Positions 7,065-19,871 of a stretch of DNA of 35,304 nt are shown in pieces. The DNA comes from Sediminimonas sp. (lineage in GTDB: Bacteria; Pseudomonadota; Alphaproteobacteria; Rhodobacterales; Rhodobacteraceae), in NCBI RefSeq assembly GCF_024637375.1, contig NZ_JAGXFK010000062.1, positions 1 through 35,304 of the forward strand, in the 5' to 3' direction. A model generated the notes under the pieces. The model had not been told where the DNA came from, did not search any database, and was given only the letters and a program-made list of their open reading frames with translations. Both the position numbers and the translations under genes were made by a program. How positions within the stretch are numbered: position 1 is the first letter of the stretch; each line of letters starts with the position of its first letter.

Positions 7065-8072
7065 ATGAAATTGAACGCAAAATCGGCTTCCCGTCTGTCC
7101 GTGGCCCCGATGATGGACTGGACGGATCGCCATTGCCGGTATTTGCATCGGCTGCTTAGCCGTCACGCGCTGCTTTACACCGAGATGGTGACGGCGCCGG
7201 CGCTGGTGCGCGGGGGGGCGGTGCATCTTCTCGATCACGGCGTCGAGGAACACCCGGTGGCGTTGCAATTGGGCGGGTCGGACCCGGATGAACTGGCGCA
7301 GGCGGCGGCGCTCGGGGCGGCGGCGGGGTATGACGAGATCAATCTCAACTGCGGCTGCCCTTCGGACCGGGTGCAATCGGGCACCTTCGGCGCGGTGCTG
7401 ATGAAAAGCCCCGACCTGGTCGCCGAGTGCGTCGCGGCGATGCGCGCGGCAGTGGATGTCGAGGTGACGGTGAAATGTCGCATCGGCGTCGACGAGCAAG
7501 ATCCGAACGCGGTGCTGCCCGACTTCCTGACCCGGATCGGCCCGGCGGGGTGCGGTCGGGTCATCATCCATGCCCGCAAGGCGTGGCTGCAAGGGCTCAG
7601 CCCGAAGGAAAACCGCGATGTCCCGCCGCTGGATCACGCGCTGGTGCAGCGGATGAAAGCCGAGTTCCCGCACATGCACATCTCGATCAACGGCGGCATC
7701 ACGGCGATCGAACAGGCGCGCGGGTTTCTCGATGCCGGGCTCGACGGCGTGATGGTCGGGCGCGCGGCCTATCACCAGCCCGCCGACATCCTTTGCGCCG
7801 CCGACCGGCTGGTTTTCGGCGCCGAGACGTTTGACACCACGCCCGAGGCCGCCGCGCACGCCATGATCCCTTATATCGAGGCACACCTTGCCGCCGGCGG
7901 GCGCCTGCACCAGGTCACGCGCCACATGCTGGGCCTGTTCGCGGGGCGCGCCGGGGCGCGGGCCTGGCGGCGGGTTCTGTCCGAGGGCGCGCAGCGTGAC
8001 GGCGCCGGCGTCGAGGTGCTGCACAACGCGCTGGCGCAGATCGAACTGGCAGGCCGGGCGCGGGCGGTGTAA
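7065..8072 (+). CDS. dusA: tRNA-dihydrouridine(20/20a) synthase
   Basis: A 335-residue FMN enzyme that reduces uridine 20/20a in the tRNA D-loop with NADPH. Features seen: the N-terminal LSVAPMMDWTDRHCR, typical of DusA rather than DusB/C; the active-site segment NLNCGCPSDRV with catalytic C98; VKCRIGVD; IHARKAWLQGLSPKENR; and the FMN phosphate site NGGI plus GLDGVMVGRAAY. The length matches the DusA family. ATG 7065 gives a normal N-terminus, although the ribosome site is weak. The TauE-like exporter gene follows after 41 bases in the same direction, with no obvious functional link. Confidence 0.95.
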   Translation: MKLNAKSASRLSVAPMMDWTDRHCRYLHRLLSRHALLYTEMVTAPALVRGGAVHLLDHGVEEHPVALQLGGSDPDELAQAAALGAAAGYDEINLNCGCPSDRVQSGTFGAVLMKSPDLVAECVAAMRAAVDVEVTVKCRIGVDEQDPNAVLPDFLTRIGPAGCGRVIIHARKAWLQGLSPKENRDVPPLDHALVQRMKAEFPHMHISINGGITAIEQARGFLDAGLDGVMVGRAAYHQPADILCAADRLVFGAETFDTTPEAAAHAMIPYIEAHLAAGGRLHQVTRHMLGLFAGRAGARAWRRVLSEGAQRDGAGVEVLHNALAQIELAGRARAV

Positions 8073-8113
8073 GGCTGCGCCCGATCCTTGCCACTGCCCG
8101 GAGGCCCGCCGCC

Positions 8114-8953
8114 ATGAGCCCGATCCCGATGCCCGAAACCGCGTTGCTGTTGCAGATGCTGGCGATGCTGCTGGTGATTGGCGCCTTTGCCGGGGTGCTG
8201 GCCGGGCTGTTGGGCGTGGGTGGCGGCATCGTGCTGGTGCCGTCCTATTTCTACGCCTTCAAGACGCTGGGCTATGACGGCCCGCAATTGATGCAGATTT
8301 GCCTGGCCACGTCTTTGGCGACGATCGTGGTGACGTCGCTCAGATCGGTGCTCAGCCACAACCGCAAAGGCGCGGTGGATTGGGCGATCCTGCGCGGCTG
8401 GGCGCCGGGGATCGCTGCCGGTGCGGTCCTGGGCGTGCTGGTGGCGTCGATGCTGCGCTCGGTCACCTTGCAGGGCATATTCGGCGTTCTGGGCCTGGTG
8501 ATCGGGCTTTACCTTGGCTTCGGGCGCGGCCACTGGCGGCTGGGGGCCGAGATGCCCAAGGGCCTGCGCCGGGCGGTACTGTCGCCGCTGATGGGGTTCC
8601 TGTCGGTGCTCATGGGCATCGGCGGCGGCAGCTTCGGCGTGCCGCTGATGAGCCTTTACGGCACCCCGATTCACCGCGCGGTGGCGACCGCGGCGGGGTT
8701 CGGCATGCTGATCGCGGTGCCCTCGGTGGCGGGGTTCTTGCTGTTGACGGTCGACCCCGCGTTCCGCCCGCCCTTCACCCTGGGCGCGGTCAACCTGGTG
8801 GCCTTCGCGGTGACCATCGCGATGACGCTGATCACCGCGCCCTGGGGGGTGCGGCTGGCCCACGCGATGGACCCCAAGCCGCTCAAGCGGGTGTTCGCGG
8901 TGTTCATCACGCTGGTGGCGCTGAACATGCTGCGCAAGGCACTGGGATTCTGA
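8114..8953 (+). CDS. TauE/SafE-family sulfite/organosulfonate exporter-like permease
   Basis: A 279-residue membrane protein with about eight or nine hydrophobic helices. It shows the two-fold family pattern: GVLAGLLGVGGGIVLVPSYF in the first half and FLSVLMGIGGGSFGVPLM in the second, the duplicated glycine-rich signature of TauE/SafE (DUF81). Members export sulfite, sulfoacetate or related small anions, but many homologues have no known substrate. A ribosome site CGGAGG lies upstream of ATG 8114. It follows dusA and converges on kdsA with only 23 bases between the stops, so the context does not indicate the substrate. Confidence 0.88.
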   Translation: MSPIPMPETALLLQMLAMLLVIGAFAGVLAGLLGVGGGIVLVPSYFYAFKTLGYDGPQLMQICLATSLATIVVTSLRSVLSHNRKGAVDWAILRGWAPGIAAGAVLGVLVASMLRSVTLQGIFGVLGLVIGLYLGFGRGHWRLGAEMPKGLRRAVLSPLMGFLSVLMGIGGGSFGVPLMSLYGTPIHRAVATAAGFGMLIAVPSVAGFLLLTVDPAFRPPFTLGAVNLVAFAVTIAMTLITAPWGVRLAHAMDPKPLKRVFAVFITLVALNMLRKALGF

Positions 8954-8976
8954 TCTGCGTCCGGGCGCCGGTGCGG

Positions 8977-9813
8977 TTAGCCTTCGGCGCCCTGTTTTGC
9001 CAGGTCATCGAACGCCTTGAGCCGCGCCAGCAGCGCCGGCATCGCGTCGAGCGGCACCATGTTGGGTCCGTCCGATGGCGCGTTGTCGGGGTCGTCATGG
9101 GTTTCGATGAACAGCCCCGCGCACCCCACCGCCAGCGCCGCGCGCGCCAGCGGCGCGACGAACTGGCGCTGCCCGCCCGAGGACGCGCCCATGCCCCCGG
9201 GCAGTTGCACCGAGTGGGTGGCGTCGAAAATCACCGGATAGCCGGTTTCGGCCATGATCGGCAGCGCCCGCATGTCCGACACCAGCATGTTGTAGCCGAA
9301 GCTGGCGCCGCGCTCGCACAGCATGATGCGCTTGTTGCCGGTCGAGGCGACCTTCTCGGCGACGTTGGCCATGTCCCACGGCGCCAGGAACTGGCCCTTC
9401 TTGACGTTGATCGCGCGCCCCGTCTCGCCGGCGGCCAGCAGCAGATCCGTCTGCCGGCTGAGGAAGGCGGGAATTTGCAGCACATCGCAAACCTGCGCGG
9501 CGCGCGCGCAGTGCTCGGGCGCGTGCACGTCCGACAGCACCGGACAGCCGAATTCGTCGCGGATGCGGTGCAGGTTATCAAGCCCGGGTTCTATGCCGAT
9601 GCCGCGCTGACCAGAGAGCGACGAGCGGTTGGCCTTGTCGTAGCTGGCCTTGAAGATGAACGGGATCTCCAGTCGCGCGCAGGTCTCGGCCATCTCGCCC
9701 GCGATGCGGCGCGCGTGATCGAGGCTTTCCATCTGACAAGGCCCGGCGATCAGGGCGAAGGGCCGGGTGTTGGCGATCTCGAGGCCGGCAATTTCGACGT
9801 TCATATGGCTCAT
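8977..9813 (-). CDS. kdsA: 3-deoxy-8-phosphooctulonate synthase (KDO-8-P synthase)
   Basis: About 278 residues. It condenses arabinose-5-phosphate with phosphoenolpyruvate to KDO-8-phosphate for the lipopolysaccharide inner core, in the cytoplasm. Motifs: IAGPCQMES, FKASYDKANRSS, GLDNLHRIRDEFGCPVLSDV, QIPAFLSRQTDLL, NVKKGQFLAPWDM, ERGASFGYN and FDATHSVQLPGG, all standard for KdsA. Two adjacent starts are possible: 9813 (MSHMNVEIAG, GGAA upstream) and 9804 (MNVEIAG). The longer is listed with moderate certainty. Its 5' neighbour, 28 bases upstream, encodes the isomerase that supplies arabinose-5-phosphate, so both steps sit in one operon. Confidence 0.95.
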   Translation of the reverse strand: MSHMNVEIAGLEIANTRPFALIAGPCQMESLDHARRIAGEMAETCARLEIPFIFKASYDKANRSSLSGQRGIGIEPGLDNLHRIRDEFGCPVLSDVHAPEHCARAAQVCDVLQIPAFLSRQTDLLLAAGETGRAINVKKGQFLAPWDMANVAEKVASTGNKRIMLCERGASFGYNMLVSDMRALPIMAETGYPVIFDATHSVQLPGGMGASSGGQRQFVAPLARAALAVGCAGLFIETHDDPDNAPSDGPNMVPLDAMPALLARLKAFDDLAKQGAEG

Positions 9814-9841
9814 CCGGTTCCGGGGGGCGTGGGGCCCGTGG

Positions 9842-10846
9842 TCAGGCGACGCCGACGCGCAGACAGTCGTGAATGTGCAGCAGCCCGGCAAGGCTGCCGG
9901 TATCGTCGACGACCAGCAGCGCACCGATCTTGTTGGTGTTCATGATCCGCAAGGCTTCGGAAATCAACATGTCCGGCAACACGACGCGCGGGTCGCTCGT
10001 GGCGACCTCGCCGGCGGTCAGATCCAGCAACCCGGCGAGGTTGCGGCGCAGGTCACCATCGGTGATGACTCCACGCAGTGCCGCGCCCTGCATCACCGCG
10101 GCGATGCCGAAGCCCTTGGCGCTCATCTCGATCAGGGTTTCGCCCATCGGGGTGTCGGCGGCCACGACCGGCAGGCTGTCGCCCGTGTGCATCACGTCGC
10201 CCACGCGCAGGAACTGCGCGCCCAGCTTGCCGCCGGGGTGCAGGGTGTGAAACGCCTCGGGGTTGAAGCCGCGCCTTTGCATCAGCACCACCGCCAGCGC
10301 GTCACCAAGCGCCAGCGCGCAGGTGGTCGAGGTGGTGGGCGCCATGCCGATGGCGCAGGCCTCGGGCGCGTCGGGCAGCACCAGTGCCAATTCCGATTGC
10401 CGGCCCAGGGTGCTGCCCGCTGCCTTGGTGATCGAAATCAGCGGGATGCCGAAACGCCGCGTGTACTGCATCAGGTCGAACAACTCGCGCGTTTCGCCCG
10501 AATTGGACAGCAGCAGGCAGACATCGTCGCCGGTGACCATGCCCAGATCGCCGTGGCTGGCCTCGCCCGGGTGCAGGAAGAAAGCCGGCGTGCCGGTCGA
10601 GGCCAGCGTCGCGGCGATCTTGTGGGCGACGTGCCCCGACTTGCCCATGCCCGACACGACGACGCGGCCACGGGCGCTGAGGATCAGGTCGACCGCGCGC
10701 GCCAGGCCCTCGGGCGGCGCGTCGGCCATCTGCATCAGCGCATCGGCCTCGGTGCGCAGAACCGCGGCGGCGCGGGCCCGCACCTCGGCGCGGGCCGCGC
10801 CCGTGCCATCGACCGCCGGTGCCGTGTTTTGCTGGTGCTCGCTCAT
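9842..10846 (-). CDS. kdsD: Arabinose-5-phosphate isomerase (KdsD/KpsF type)
   Basis: A 334-residue SIS-plus-CBS enzyme that converts ribulose-5-phosphate to arabinose-5-phosphate, the first step towards KDO. The SIS domain (about 40-190) shows VVVSGMGKSGHVAHKIAATL, GEASHGDLGMV and LSNSGETREL. Two CBS domains follow (about 205-330), containing VGDVMHTGDSLPVV, GVITDGDLRRNL and MNTNKIGALLVVDD. ATG 10846 was preferred to an in-frame ATG at 10873 because a G-rich ribosome-site-like stretch precedes it. kdsA is immediately downstream. The name kdsD is used because the partner is a core-LPS gene; kpsF for a capsule would be indistinguishable by sequence alone. Confidence 0.93.
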   Translation of the reverse strand: MSEHQQNTAPAVDGTGAARAEVRARAAAVLRTEADALMQMADAPPEGLARAVDLILSARGRVVVSGMGKSGHVAHKIAATLASTGTPAFFLHPGEASHGDLGMVTGDDVCLLLSNSGETRELFDLMQYTRRFGIPLISITKAAGSTLGRQSELALVLPDAPEACAIGMAPTTSTTCALALGDALAVVLMQRRGFNPEAFHTLHPGGKLGAQFLRVGDVMHTGDSLPVVAADTPMGETLIEMSAKGFGIAAVMQGAALRGVITDGDLRRNLAGLLDLTAGEVATSDPRVVLPDMLISEALRIMNTNKIGALLVVDDTGSLAGLLHIHDCLRVGVA

Positions 10847-10925
10847 CGCCGGCCCCGCCCCGCCGTTTGTCATTGCAGCGGTGATAAAGGCTGGCCGCCC
10901 GTTGGGCAAGCGCGGCGACGCCTGC

Positions 10926-11870
10926 TCACCCCGAGCAGCTCGCCCCGCCCAACACGCAGAACTTGGCACAGTGGGGGTGGTTGAGCGCCACGTCGCGCTC
11001 GGCCTCGGCCAGCGTCTCGCCCAGTTCGAATTCGGGCGCGTAGGGCAGCAGCGTGCAGGCCAGAACCGCCGGGCGATCGGCGCCCTTGCGCTTGACCACC
11101 ATGCGCGACGAGGCGCACATCACGTCGCCCGGCCGCTTGCCCAGGATATTCCAGCAGTCGGTGGTGATCTCGGGCACCTCGACGGTTTCGTCCATTTCCG
11201 GGAACAACACCGTCATCGCCGGGTCGTGCGCGTCGATGTCGAACCCGTGGCGCGCGTAAAGCGCGGCGTAGCCCGCGCGCGATTGCGCGTCGGTTTCGTC
11301 CCATGTGGTGCGCCCGGCCACCGCCATGCGCGCGCCGCGCTCGCGCAGCCATGCCATGCCTTCGAGGGTGCGGGCAAAGGCGCCGTGGCCGCGCTCGGCA
11401 TCGTGCATGTCCTCGGACCAGTGATCGAGCGAGATGCGCAGTGTCAGCCGGGCGCCGAACTCGTCGATCAGCGCCGCCAGCCCCGCCTGCATGCCGGGGC
11501 GCATCATCGGGCGCATCGCGTTGGTCAGGATCAGCACCTCGTAACCGCGCGACAGCGCCGCGCGCGCGCTGGCGATCATGTCGGGGTTCATGAACGGCTC
11601 GCCGCCGGTAAAGCCGATTTCGCGCACCGCCCAGCCGCGGGAATCGATCTGGTCGAGGTACTCGCTCACCTCGGCGGCGGTGATGTAGACCAGCGCGTCG
11701 TTGCTGGGCGAGCTTTCCATGTAGCAGTTGGCACAAGTGATGTTGCAAAGGCTGCCGGTGTTGAACCACAGCGTTTCGGCCCGCTCCAGCGCGACGGTGG
11801 CGCGGGGGCTTCCGTCGGCGGTGGTTCGGGGGTCGGTGAATTTGCCGGCGTTGGCGTTTAGGTCTTTCAT
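10926..11870 (-). CDS. Radical SAM protein with C-terminal auxiliary Cys cluster
   Basis: A 314-residue radical SAM enzyme of unknown substrate. The CxxxCxxC cluster is CNITCANC (C42, C46, C49), preceded by LWFNTGSL. The glycine-rich SAM contact is EIGFTGGEPFMNP and the barrel strand RISLDHW follows. The C-terminal third holds five further cysteines (C252, C272, C301, C305, C312), ending in HCAKFCVLGGASCSG, a Twitch/SPASM-like pattern that likely binds an auxiliary [4Fe-4S] cluster. Start 11870 gives MKDLNANAGKF; an upstream extension to 11969 lacks coding character. The gene diverges from zwf, and kdsD lies 79 bases downstream of its stop. No peptide substrate or partner gene is seen nearby. 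Confidence 0.87.
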   Translation of the reverse strand: MKDLNANAGKFTDPRTTADGSPRATVALERAETLWFNTGSLCNITCANCYMESSPSNDALVYITAAEVSEYLDQIDSRGWAVREIGFTGGEPFMNPDMIASARAALSRGYEVLILTNAMRPMMRPGMQAGLAALIDEFGARLTLRISLDHWSEDMHDAERGHGAFARTLEGMAWLRERGARMAVAGRTTWDETDAQSRAGYAALYARHGFDIDAHDPAMTVLFPEMDETVEVPEITTDCWNILGKRPGDVMCASSRMVVKRKGADRPAVLACTLLPYAPEFELGETLAEAERDVALNHPHCAKFCVLGGASCSG

Positions 11871-11978
11871 CTGCTCGTCTCGCTTGTGGCGGTTGGCCGC
11901 GAAACTAGCGCGGATGGTGGGGCGGAAGAAGGGGGCAGCGACGCGCTGACGCCATTGTGAATGCCGCACCGCGGAGAT

Positions 11979-11994
11979 ATGGTTGCGCTAACAT
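11979..11994. promoter_or_regulatory. LacI-family-like operator upstream of zwf
   Basis: ATGGTTGCGCTAACAT matches the symmetric site ATGTTAGCGCTAACAT at 14 of 16 positions, with the central GCGC typical of LacI-family operators. It lies 95 bases upstream of the zwf start, in the divergent gap shared with the radical SAM gene. Sugar-responsive LacI-type control of zwf-pgl-pgi is inferred; no regulator gene is in the window. Confidence 0.45.
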
Positions 11995-11997
11995 GAG

Positions 11998-12017
11998 GTA
12001 AATCCGCGTAAATCCGC
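11998..12017. repeat. Perfect tandem 10-base repeat upstream of zwf
   Basis: GTAAATCCGC occurs twice head-to-tail, starting three bases after the LacI-like palindrome. It could be a second regulator's direct-repeat site on one helical face, or a short slippage duplication. It is absent from the rest of the leader. Confidence 0.6.
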
Positions 12018-12088
12018 AACGCCCGCTTGTCATGCCCCGCTGGTGTGGCAAGCTGGGCGCGGCCAAGGCGAAAGGGTGCGACGAACAG

Positions 12089-13543
12089 ATGGCATCTCGA
12101 ATCATTCCGGTCGATCCGTTCGACCTGGTGGTGTTCGGCGGCACCGGCGACCTGGCGCGCCGAAAGATCATCCCGGCGCTGTTCCGGCGCTGGTGCGCGG
12201 GGCAGATGCGCGACGGCACCCGGATCATCGGTGCTGCGCGCAGCGAACGCGACAGCGAAGAGTACCGCGCCTTGATCGGCGACGCGTTGGCCGAGTTCGC
12301 CGGCCCGGCGGCGCGCGACGCCGACGCCGTGACGGGGTTTCTGGCGATCCTCGACTATGTGACCATCGATGCCACCGGTACCCTCGGCTGGTCGGAGTTG
12401 CGCGATCTGCTCAACCCGCAGCGGGTGCGCGCCTTCTACTTTTCCGTCGGGCCCGAGCTGTTCGGGCCGCTGGCCGAGCGGTTGCACAAGCACGGCATGG
12501 CCGACGGCGAAAGCCGCATCGTGGTGGAAAAGCCCTTTGGCAACGACCAGAGCAGCGCCGAGGCGCTCAACCGCACGCTGACCACGCATTTCCAAGAGCA
12601 TCAGATCTACCGGATCGACCATTACCTGGGCAAGGAGACGGTGCAGAACCTGATGGCGATCCGATTCGCCAACATGTTGTTCGAGCCGCTGTGGAACAGC
12701 CAGTACGTCGATCACATCCAGATCACCGTGGCCGAGACGGTCGGCGTCGCCGGGCGTGGCGCCTATTACGACCATGCCGGCGCGATGCGCGACATGGTGC
12801 AAAACCACCTGATGCAGCTTTTGTGCCTGATCGCGATGGAGCCGCCGGCGAAGTTTGACCCCGATGCGGTGCGCGACGAAAAGCTCAAGGTGATCCGGGC
12901 GCTGGACCCGGTGGCGCGCGACGATATCGTGCGTGGCCAGTACCTGGGCGATTCCGCCAATGCCGGTTACCGCGAGGACGTGGGCAACCCCGACAGCACC
13001 ACCGAAAGCTTTGCCGCGTTGCGCGTCCAGATCAGCAACTGGAGGTGGGCCGGCACGCCGATCTACCTGCGCACCGGCAAACGGTTGCGCGCGCGGGCCT
13101 CGGAAATCGCGGTCGTGTTCAAGGAGACGCCGCATTCCATCTTCGGGGCCGAGGCCGGGCGTCACCGCAACATCCTGACCATCCGCTTGCAGCCCAACGA
13201 GGGGATCGACCTGGACATGACCATCAAGGAGCCGGGGCCCGGCGGCATGCGGCTGGTGGATGTGCCGCTGGACATGACCTTCGCGCAAGCGCTCGGGCCC
13301 GAGGCGCAAGATGTGCCCGACGCCTACGAGCGGCTGATCATGGACGTGGTTCGCGGCAACCAGACCCTGTTCATGCGTTGCGACGAGGTCGAGGCCGCCT
13401 GGGCCTGGATCGACCCGGCGATCCGGCTGTGCGAAGACGAGGCGCTGCCGGTGCTGCCCTATGACCCGGGCAGTTCCGGCCCCGAGGATGCGCTGGCGCT
13501 GATGCACCGCGATGGCCGCCGCTGGCGGGAGATAAAGCCATGA
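12089..13543 (+). CDS. zwf: Glucose-6-phosphate 1-dehydrogenase
   Basis: A 484-residue enzyme that oxidises glucose-6-phosphate to 6-phosphogluconolactone with NADP(+), or NAD(+), feeding the Entner-Doudoroff and pentose phosphate routes. The nucleotide-binding site is VFGGTGDLARRK (residues 15-26), the substrate site is EKPFG and RIDHYLGKE (175-183), and the catalytic histidine is H240 in AMRDMVQNH. I chose ATG 12089 (MASRIIPVDPFD), which matches the usual start position for this family; the frame is open to 12032 but the added residues are not protein-like. The gene overlaps pgl by four bases and heads the zwf-pgl-pgi operon. Confidence 0.97.
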   Translation: MASRIIPVDPFDLVVFGGTGDLARRKIIPALFRRWCAGQMRDGTRIIGAARSERDSEEYRALIGDALAEFAGPAARDADAVTGFLAILDYVTIDATGTLGWSELRDLLNPQRVRAFYFSVGPELFGPLAERLHKHGMADGESRIVVEKPFGNDQSSAEALNRTLTTHFQEHQIYRIDHYLGKETVQNLMAIRFANMLFEPLWNSQYVDHIQITVAETVGVAGRGAYYDHAGAMRDMVQNHLMQLLCLIAMEPPAKFDPDAVRDEKLKVIRALDPVARDDIVRGQYLGDSANAGYREDVGNPDSTTESFAALRVQISNWRWAGTPIYLRTGKRLRARASEIAVVFKETPHSIFGAEAGRHRNILTIRLQPNEGIDLDMTIKEPGPGGMRLVDVPLDMTFAQALGPEAQDVPDAYERLIMDVVRGNQTLFMRCDEVEAAWAWIDPAIRLCEDEALPVLPYDPGSSGPEDALALMHRDGRRWREIKP

Positions 13544-14214
13544 AACTGACCGAATACGCCGATGCCGACATGCTGGCGATCGACCTGGCCAACGCTCTGG
13601 CTGGCGAACTGGCCGCGGCGCTGATGCACGAGGACCGCGCCACGCTGATCGTACCGGGGGGCAGCACGCCGGGGCCGGTCTTCGACCATTTGTGCGCCGC
13701 CGACCTGGACTGGGGCCGCGTCGACGTGATGCTCAGCGACGAACGCTGGGTGCCGGAAAGCGATCCACGCTCGAACGCGGGCCTGGTGCAGGCGCGGCTG
13801 CTGACGGGCCGGGCGGCGGCGGCGACCTTCCTGCCGTTTTACGCCGGCGGCGATACGCCCGAACCGGCGCTGGCCGATGTCGAGGCGATGATCGCGCCGC
13901 ACCTGCCGGCCTCGGTAGCGCTCCTTGGAATGGGGACCGACGGCCATGTCGCCAGCCTGTTTCCGCGCGGTGACAACCTGCGGCTGGGGTTGGACCCGGC
14001 GGCGCCGATCCTGGTGCCGATGCGGGCGCCGGGCATGGAAGAGACCCGCGTGAGCCTCAGCGCGCGGGTGCTGCGCGCCGCGCTGTCGCTGCACCTGGTC
14101 ATCGTGGGCTGCGACAAGCGCGCGGTGCTGGAACGTGCCGCGCACCTGATGCCCGAAGAGGCGCCGGTCGCCGCGATCCTGGACGGCGCGACGGTGCATT
14201 GGGCGAAGGAGTAG
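13540..14214 (+). CDS. pgl: 6-phosphogluconolactonase
   Basis: A 224-residue hydrolase that opens 6-phosphogluconolactone to 6-phosphogluconate. Family motifs: [16 protein letters not shown] near residues 35-50, [19 protein letters not shown] at about 66-84, [15 protein letters not shown] at about 128-142, and the C-terminal [12 protein letters not shown]. It belongs to the SIS-like NagB/Pgl fold (bacterial DevB type). The ATG overlaps the zwf stop (ATGA), and pgi follows 5 bases after the stop, so the three genes are one operon encoding consecutive hexose-phosphate steps. Confidence 0.95.
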   Translation: MKLTEYADADMLAIDLANALAGELAAALMHEDRATLIVPGGSTPGPVFDHLCAADLDWGRVDVMLSDERWVPESDPRSNAGLVQARLLTGRAAAATFLPFYAGGDTPEPALADVEAMIAPHLPASVALLGMGTDGHVASLFPRGDNLRLGLDPAAPILVPMRAPGMEETRVSLSARVLRAALSLHLVIVGCDKRAVLERAAHLMPEEAPVAAILDGATVHWAKE

Positions 14215-14219
14215 GCGGC

Positions 14220-15824
14220 ATGTGGCAGGATCTGGAGCGGATGCGTGCCGCGCGGCAGGGCCGCCGGATCGAGGCCCTGTTCGCCGCCGACCCCGCGCGG
14301 GCCGACACCTTCTCGGTGCGGGTCGACGGCATGGTGCTGGATTGTTCCAAAACCCAGCTCGACACCGAGTTGCGCGCCGCGCTGATCGCGTTGGCCGAGG
14401 GCGCCGGCGTGGCCGAGCGGCGCGAGGCGATGTTCACCGGCGCCCCGATCAATGAAACCGAAGGGCGCGCGGTGCTGCACACCGCGCTGCGCGCGCCCGA
14501 CGATGCGCGCATCAAGGTCGATGGCCGCGACGTGATGGCGGACGTTCGCGCCACCCGCGCGCGCATGACCGAGCTGGCCGGGGCGCTGCGCGCGGGGCGG
14601 CTGCGCGGGCAGGGGGGTGCGATCACCGACGTGGTCAATATCGGCATCGGCGGCTCGGACCTGGGCCCGGCAATGGCCTGCGCGGCGCTGGCGCCCTGTC
14701 ACGACGGGCCGCGCTGCCATTTCGTCAGCAACGTGGACGGTGCCCATATCCACGACACGCTGGCCGGGCTGAACCCGGAGACGACGCTGATCATCGTGGC
14801 GTCGAAAACATTCACCACCGTCGAGACGATGACCAACGCCGCCACCGCGCGCGACTGGATGGCGGCGCGGGTGGCCGACCCGGGCGCGCAATTCGTGGCG
14901 CTGTCGTCGAACGCCGACGCGGCGGCCGAGTGGGGCATCGCGCCCGAGCGGGTGTTCGGCTTTGCCGACTGGGTCGGCGGGCGCTATTCGGTCTGGGGGC
15001 CGATCGGGCTGAGCGTGATGATCGCCATCGGGGCCGAGCGGTTCGGCGAATTCCTGAATGGCGCCGCGGCGATGGACGCGCATTTCCGCACCGCCGCGCC
15101 GCAAGATAACATGCCGATGATGCTGGCGCTGGTGGGCCTGTGGCATCACCAGGTCTGCGGCCACGCGACCCGCGCGGTGCTGCCCTACGACCAGCGCCTG
15201 GCGTTGCTGCCGGCCTACCTGCAGCAACTGGAGATGGAAAGCAACGGCAAGGGCGTGACGATGGACGGCACGCCGCTCGACCGCGCCGCCGGGCCGGTGG
15301 TCTGGGGCGCGCCGGGCACCAACGGGCAGCACGCCTTCTACCAACTGATCCACCAGGGCCGGCAGGTGGTGCCGTGCGAATTCATGGTCGCCGCGCGCGG
15401 GCACGAGCCCGACCTGGCACATCATCACCGGCTGCTGGTGGCCAATTGCCTGGCCCAGTCGCAGGCGCTGATGCGCGGGCGTGACATCGACGCGGCGCGC
15501 GCGCTGATGGCGCGGGCAGGGTATTCGGGGGCGGAACTGGAGCGCCAGGCCGCGCACCGGGTGTTTCCGGGCAACCGCCCTTCGATGACGCTGGCCTACG
15601 ACCGGCTGACGCCGCGGCGCCTGGGCCAGATCGTTGCGCTATACGAGCACCGGGTGTTCGTCGAAGGGGTGATCATGGGCATCAACAGCTTCGATCAGTG
15701 GGGGGTGGAACTGGGCAAGGAGCTGGCCGGCGCGCTGGCGCCGGCGCTGGCCGAGGGCCGCGCGCCGGAGGATGCCGATGGCTCGACGCGGGCCTTGCTG
15801 GACTTCGTGCGCGAAAGGGCGTGA
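14220..15824 (+). CDS. pgi: Glucose-6-phosphate isomerase
   Basis: A 534-residue isomerase that interconverts glucose-6-phosphate and fructose-6-phosphate. Typical motifs: [101 protein letters not shown], and the C-terminal [21 protein letters not shown] at 14205-14210 points to ATG 14220. The in-frame ATG at 14199, inside the end of pgl, is less likely. Last gene of the zwf-pgl-pgi operon; a GC-rich hairpin follows. Confidence 0.96.
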   Translation: MWQDLERMRAARQGRRIEALFAADPARADTFSVRVDGMVLDCSKTQLDTELRAALIALAEGAGVAERREAMFTGAPINETEGRAVLHTALRAPDDARIKVDGRDVMADVRATRARMTELAGALRAGRLRGQGGAITDVVNIGIGGSDLGPAMACAALAPCHDGPRCHFVSNVDGAHIHDTLAGLNPETTLIIVASKTFTTVETMTNAATARDWMAARVADPGAQFVALSSNADAAAEWGIAPERVFGFADWVGGRYSVWGPIGLSVMIAIGAERFGEFLNGAAAMDAHFRTAAPQDNMPMMLALVGLWHHQVCGHATRAVLPYDQRLALLPAYLQQLEMESNGKGVTMDGTPLDRAAGPVVWGAPGTNGQHAFYQLIHQGRQVVPCEFMVAARGHEPDLAHHHRLLVANCLAQSQALMRGRDIDAARALMARAGYSGAELERQAAHRVFPGNRPSMTLAYDRLTPRRLGQIVALYEHRVFVEGVIMGINSFDQWGVELGKELAGALAPALAEGRAPEDADGSTRALLDFVRERA

Positions 15825-15837
15825 CCGGGCCTGCCGG

Positions 15838-15857
15838 GCGGGGGCTTTCTGCCCCGC
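15838..15857 (+). terminator. GC hairpin after pgi
   Basis: GCGGGG (15838-15843) pairs with CCCCGC (15852-15857), 13 bases after the pgi stop; an alternative pairing is GGGGC/GCCCC. No T run follows, so it is a weak candidate terminator. Confidence 0.35.
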
Positions 15858-15913
15858 ACCCGTCCCGAGGAGATTTCCGCCCGAGACCCCCGGCAAAACC
15901 CGGCGGCCCGCCG

Positions 15914-15954
15914 CTTCATCTTTCCAGAAATACTCCCGCCGGAGGCACCCGCCC
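15914..15954 (+). repeat. Intergenic REP-like repeat, copy 1
   Basis: The element begins CTTCATCTTTCCAGAAATAC and continues CTCCCGCCGGAGGC. It is 39 of 41 bases identical to copy 2 (21658). It lies 90 bases after the pgi stop, between the convergent pgi and cupin genes. Its TCCGGAAATAT-like core is shared with copies 3 and 4. Confidence 0.75.
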
Positions 15955-15985
15955 TCGCGCCCCGCGCGCCGGTGGCGGGCCGCGC

Positions 15986-19846
<3,861 letters not shown>

Positions 19847-19871
19847 CGTCGCGTCCGAAGGGTGACGCGGT

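Noticed and set aside
12032..12088. Upstream in-frame start for zwf
   Set aside because: The added residues (MPRWCGKLGAAKAKGCDEQ) do not match the family; the conserved N-terminus begins at 12089.
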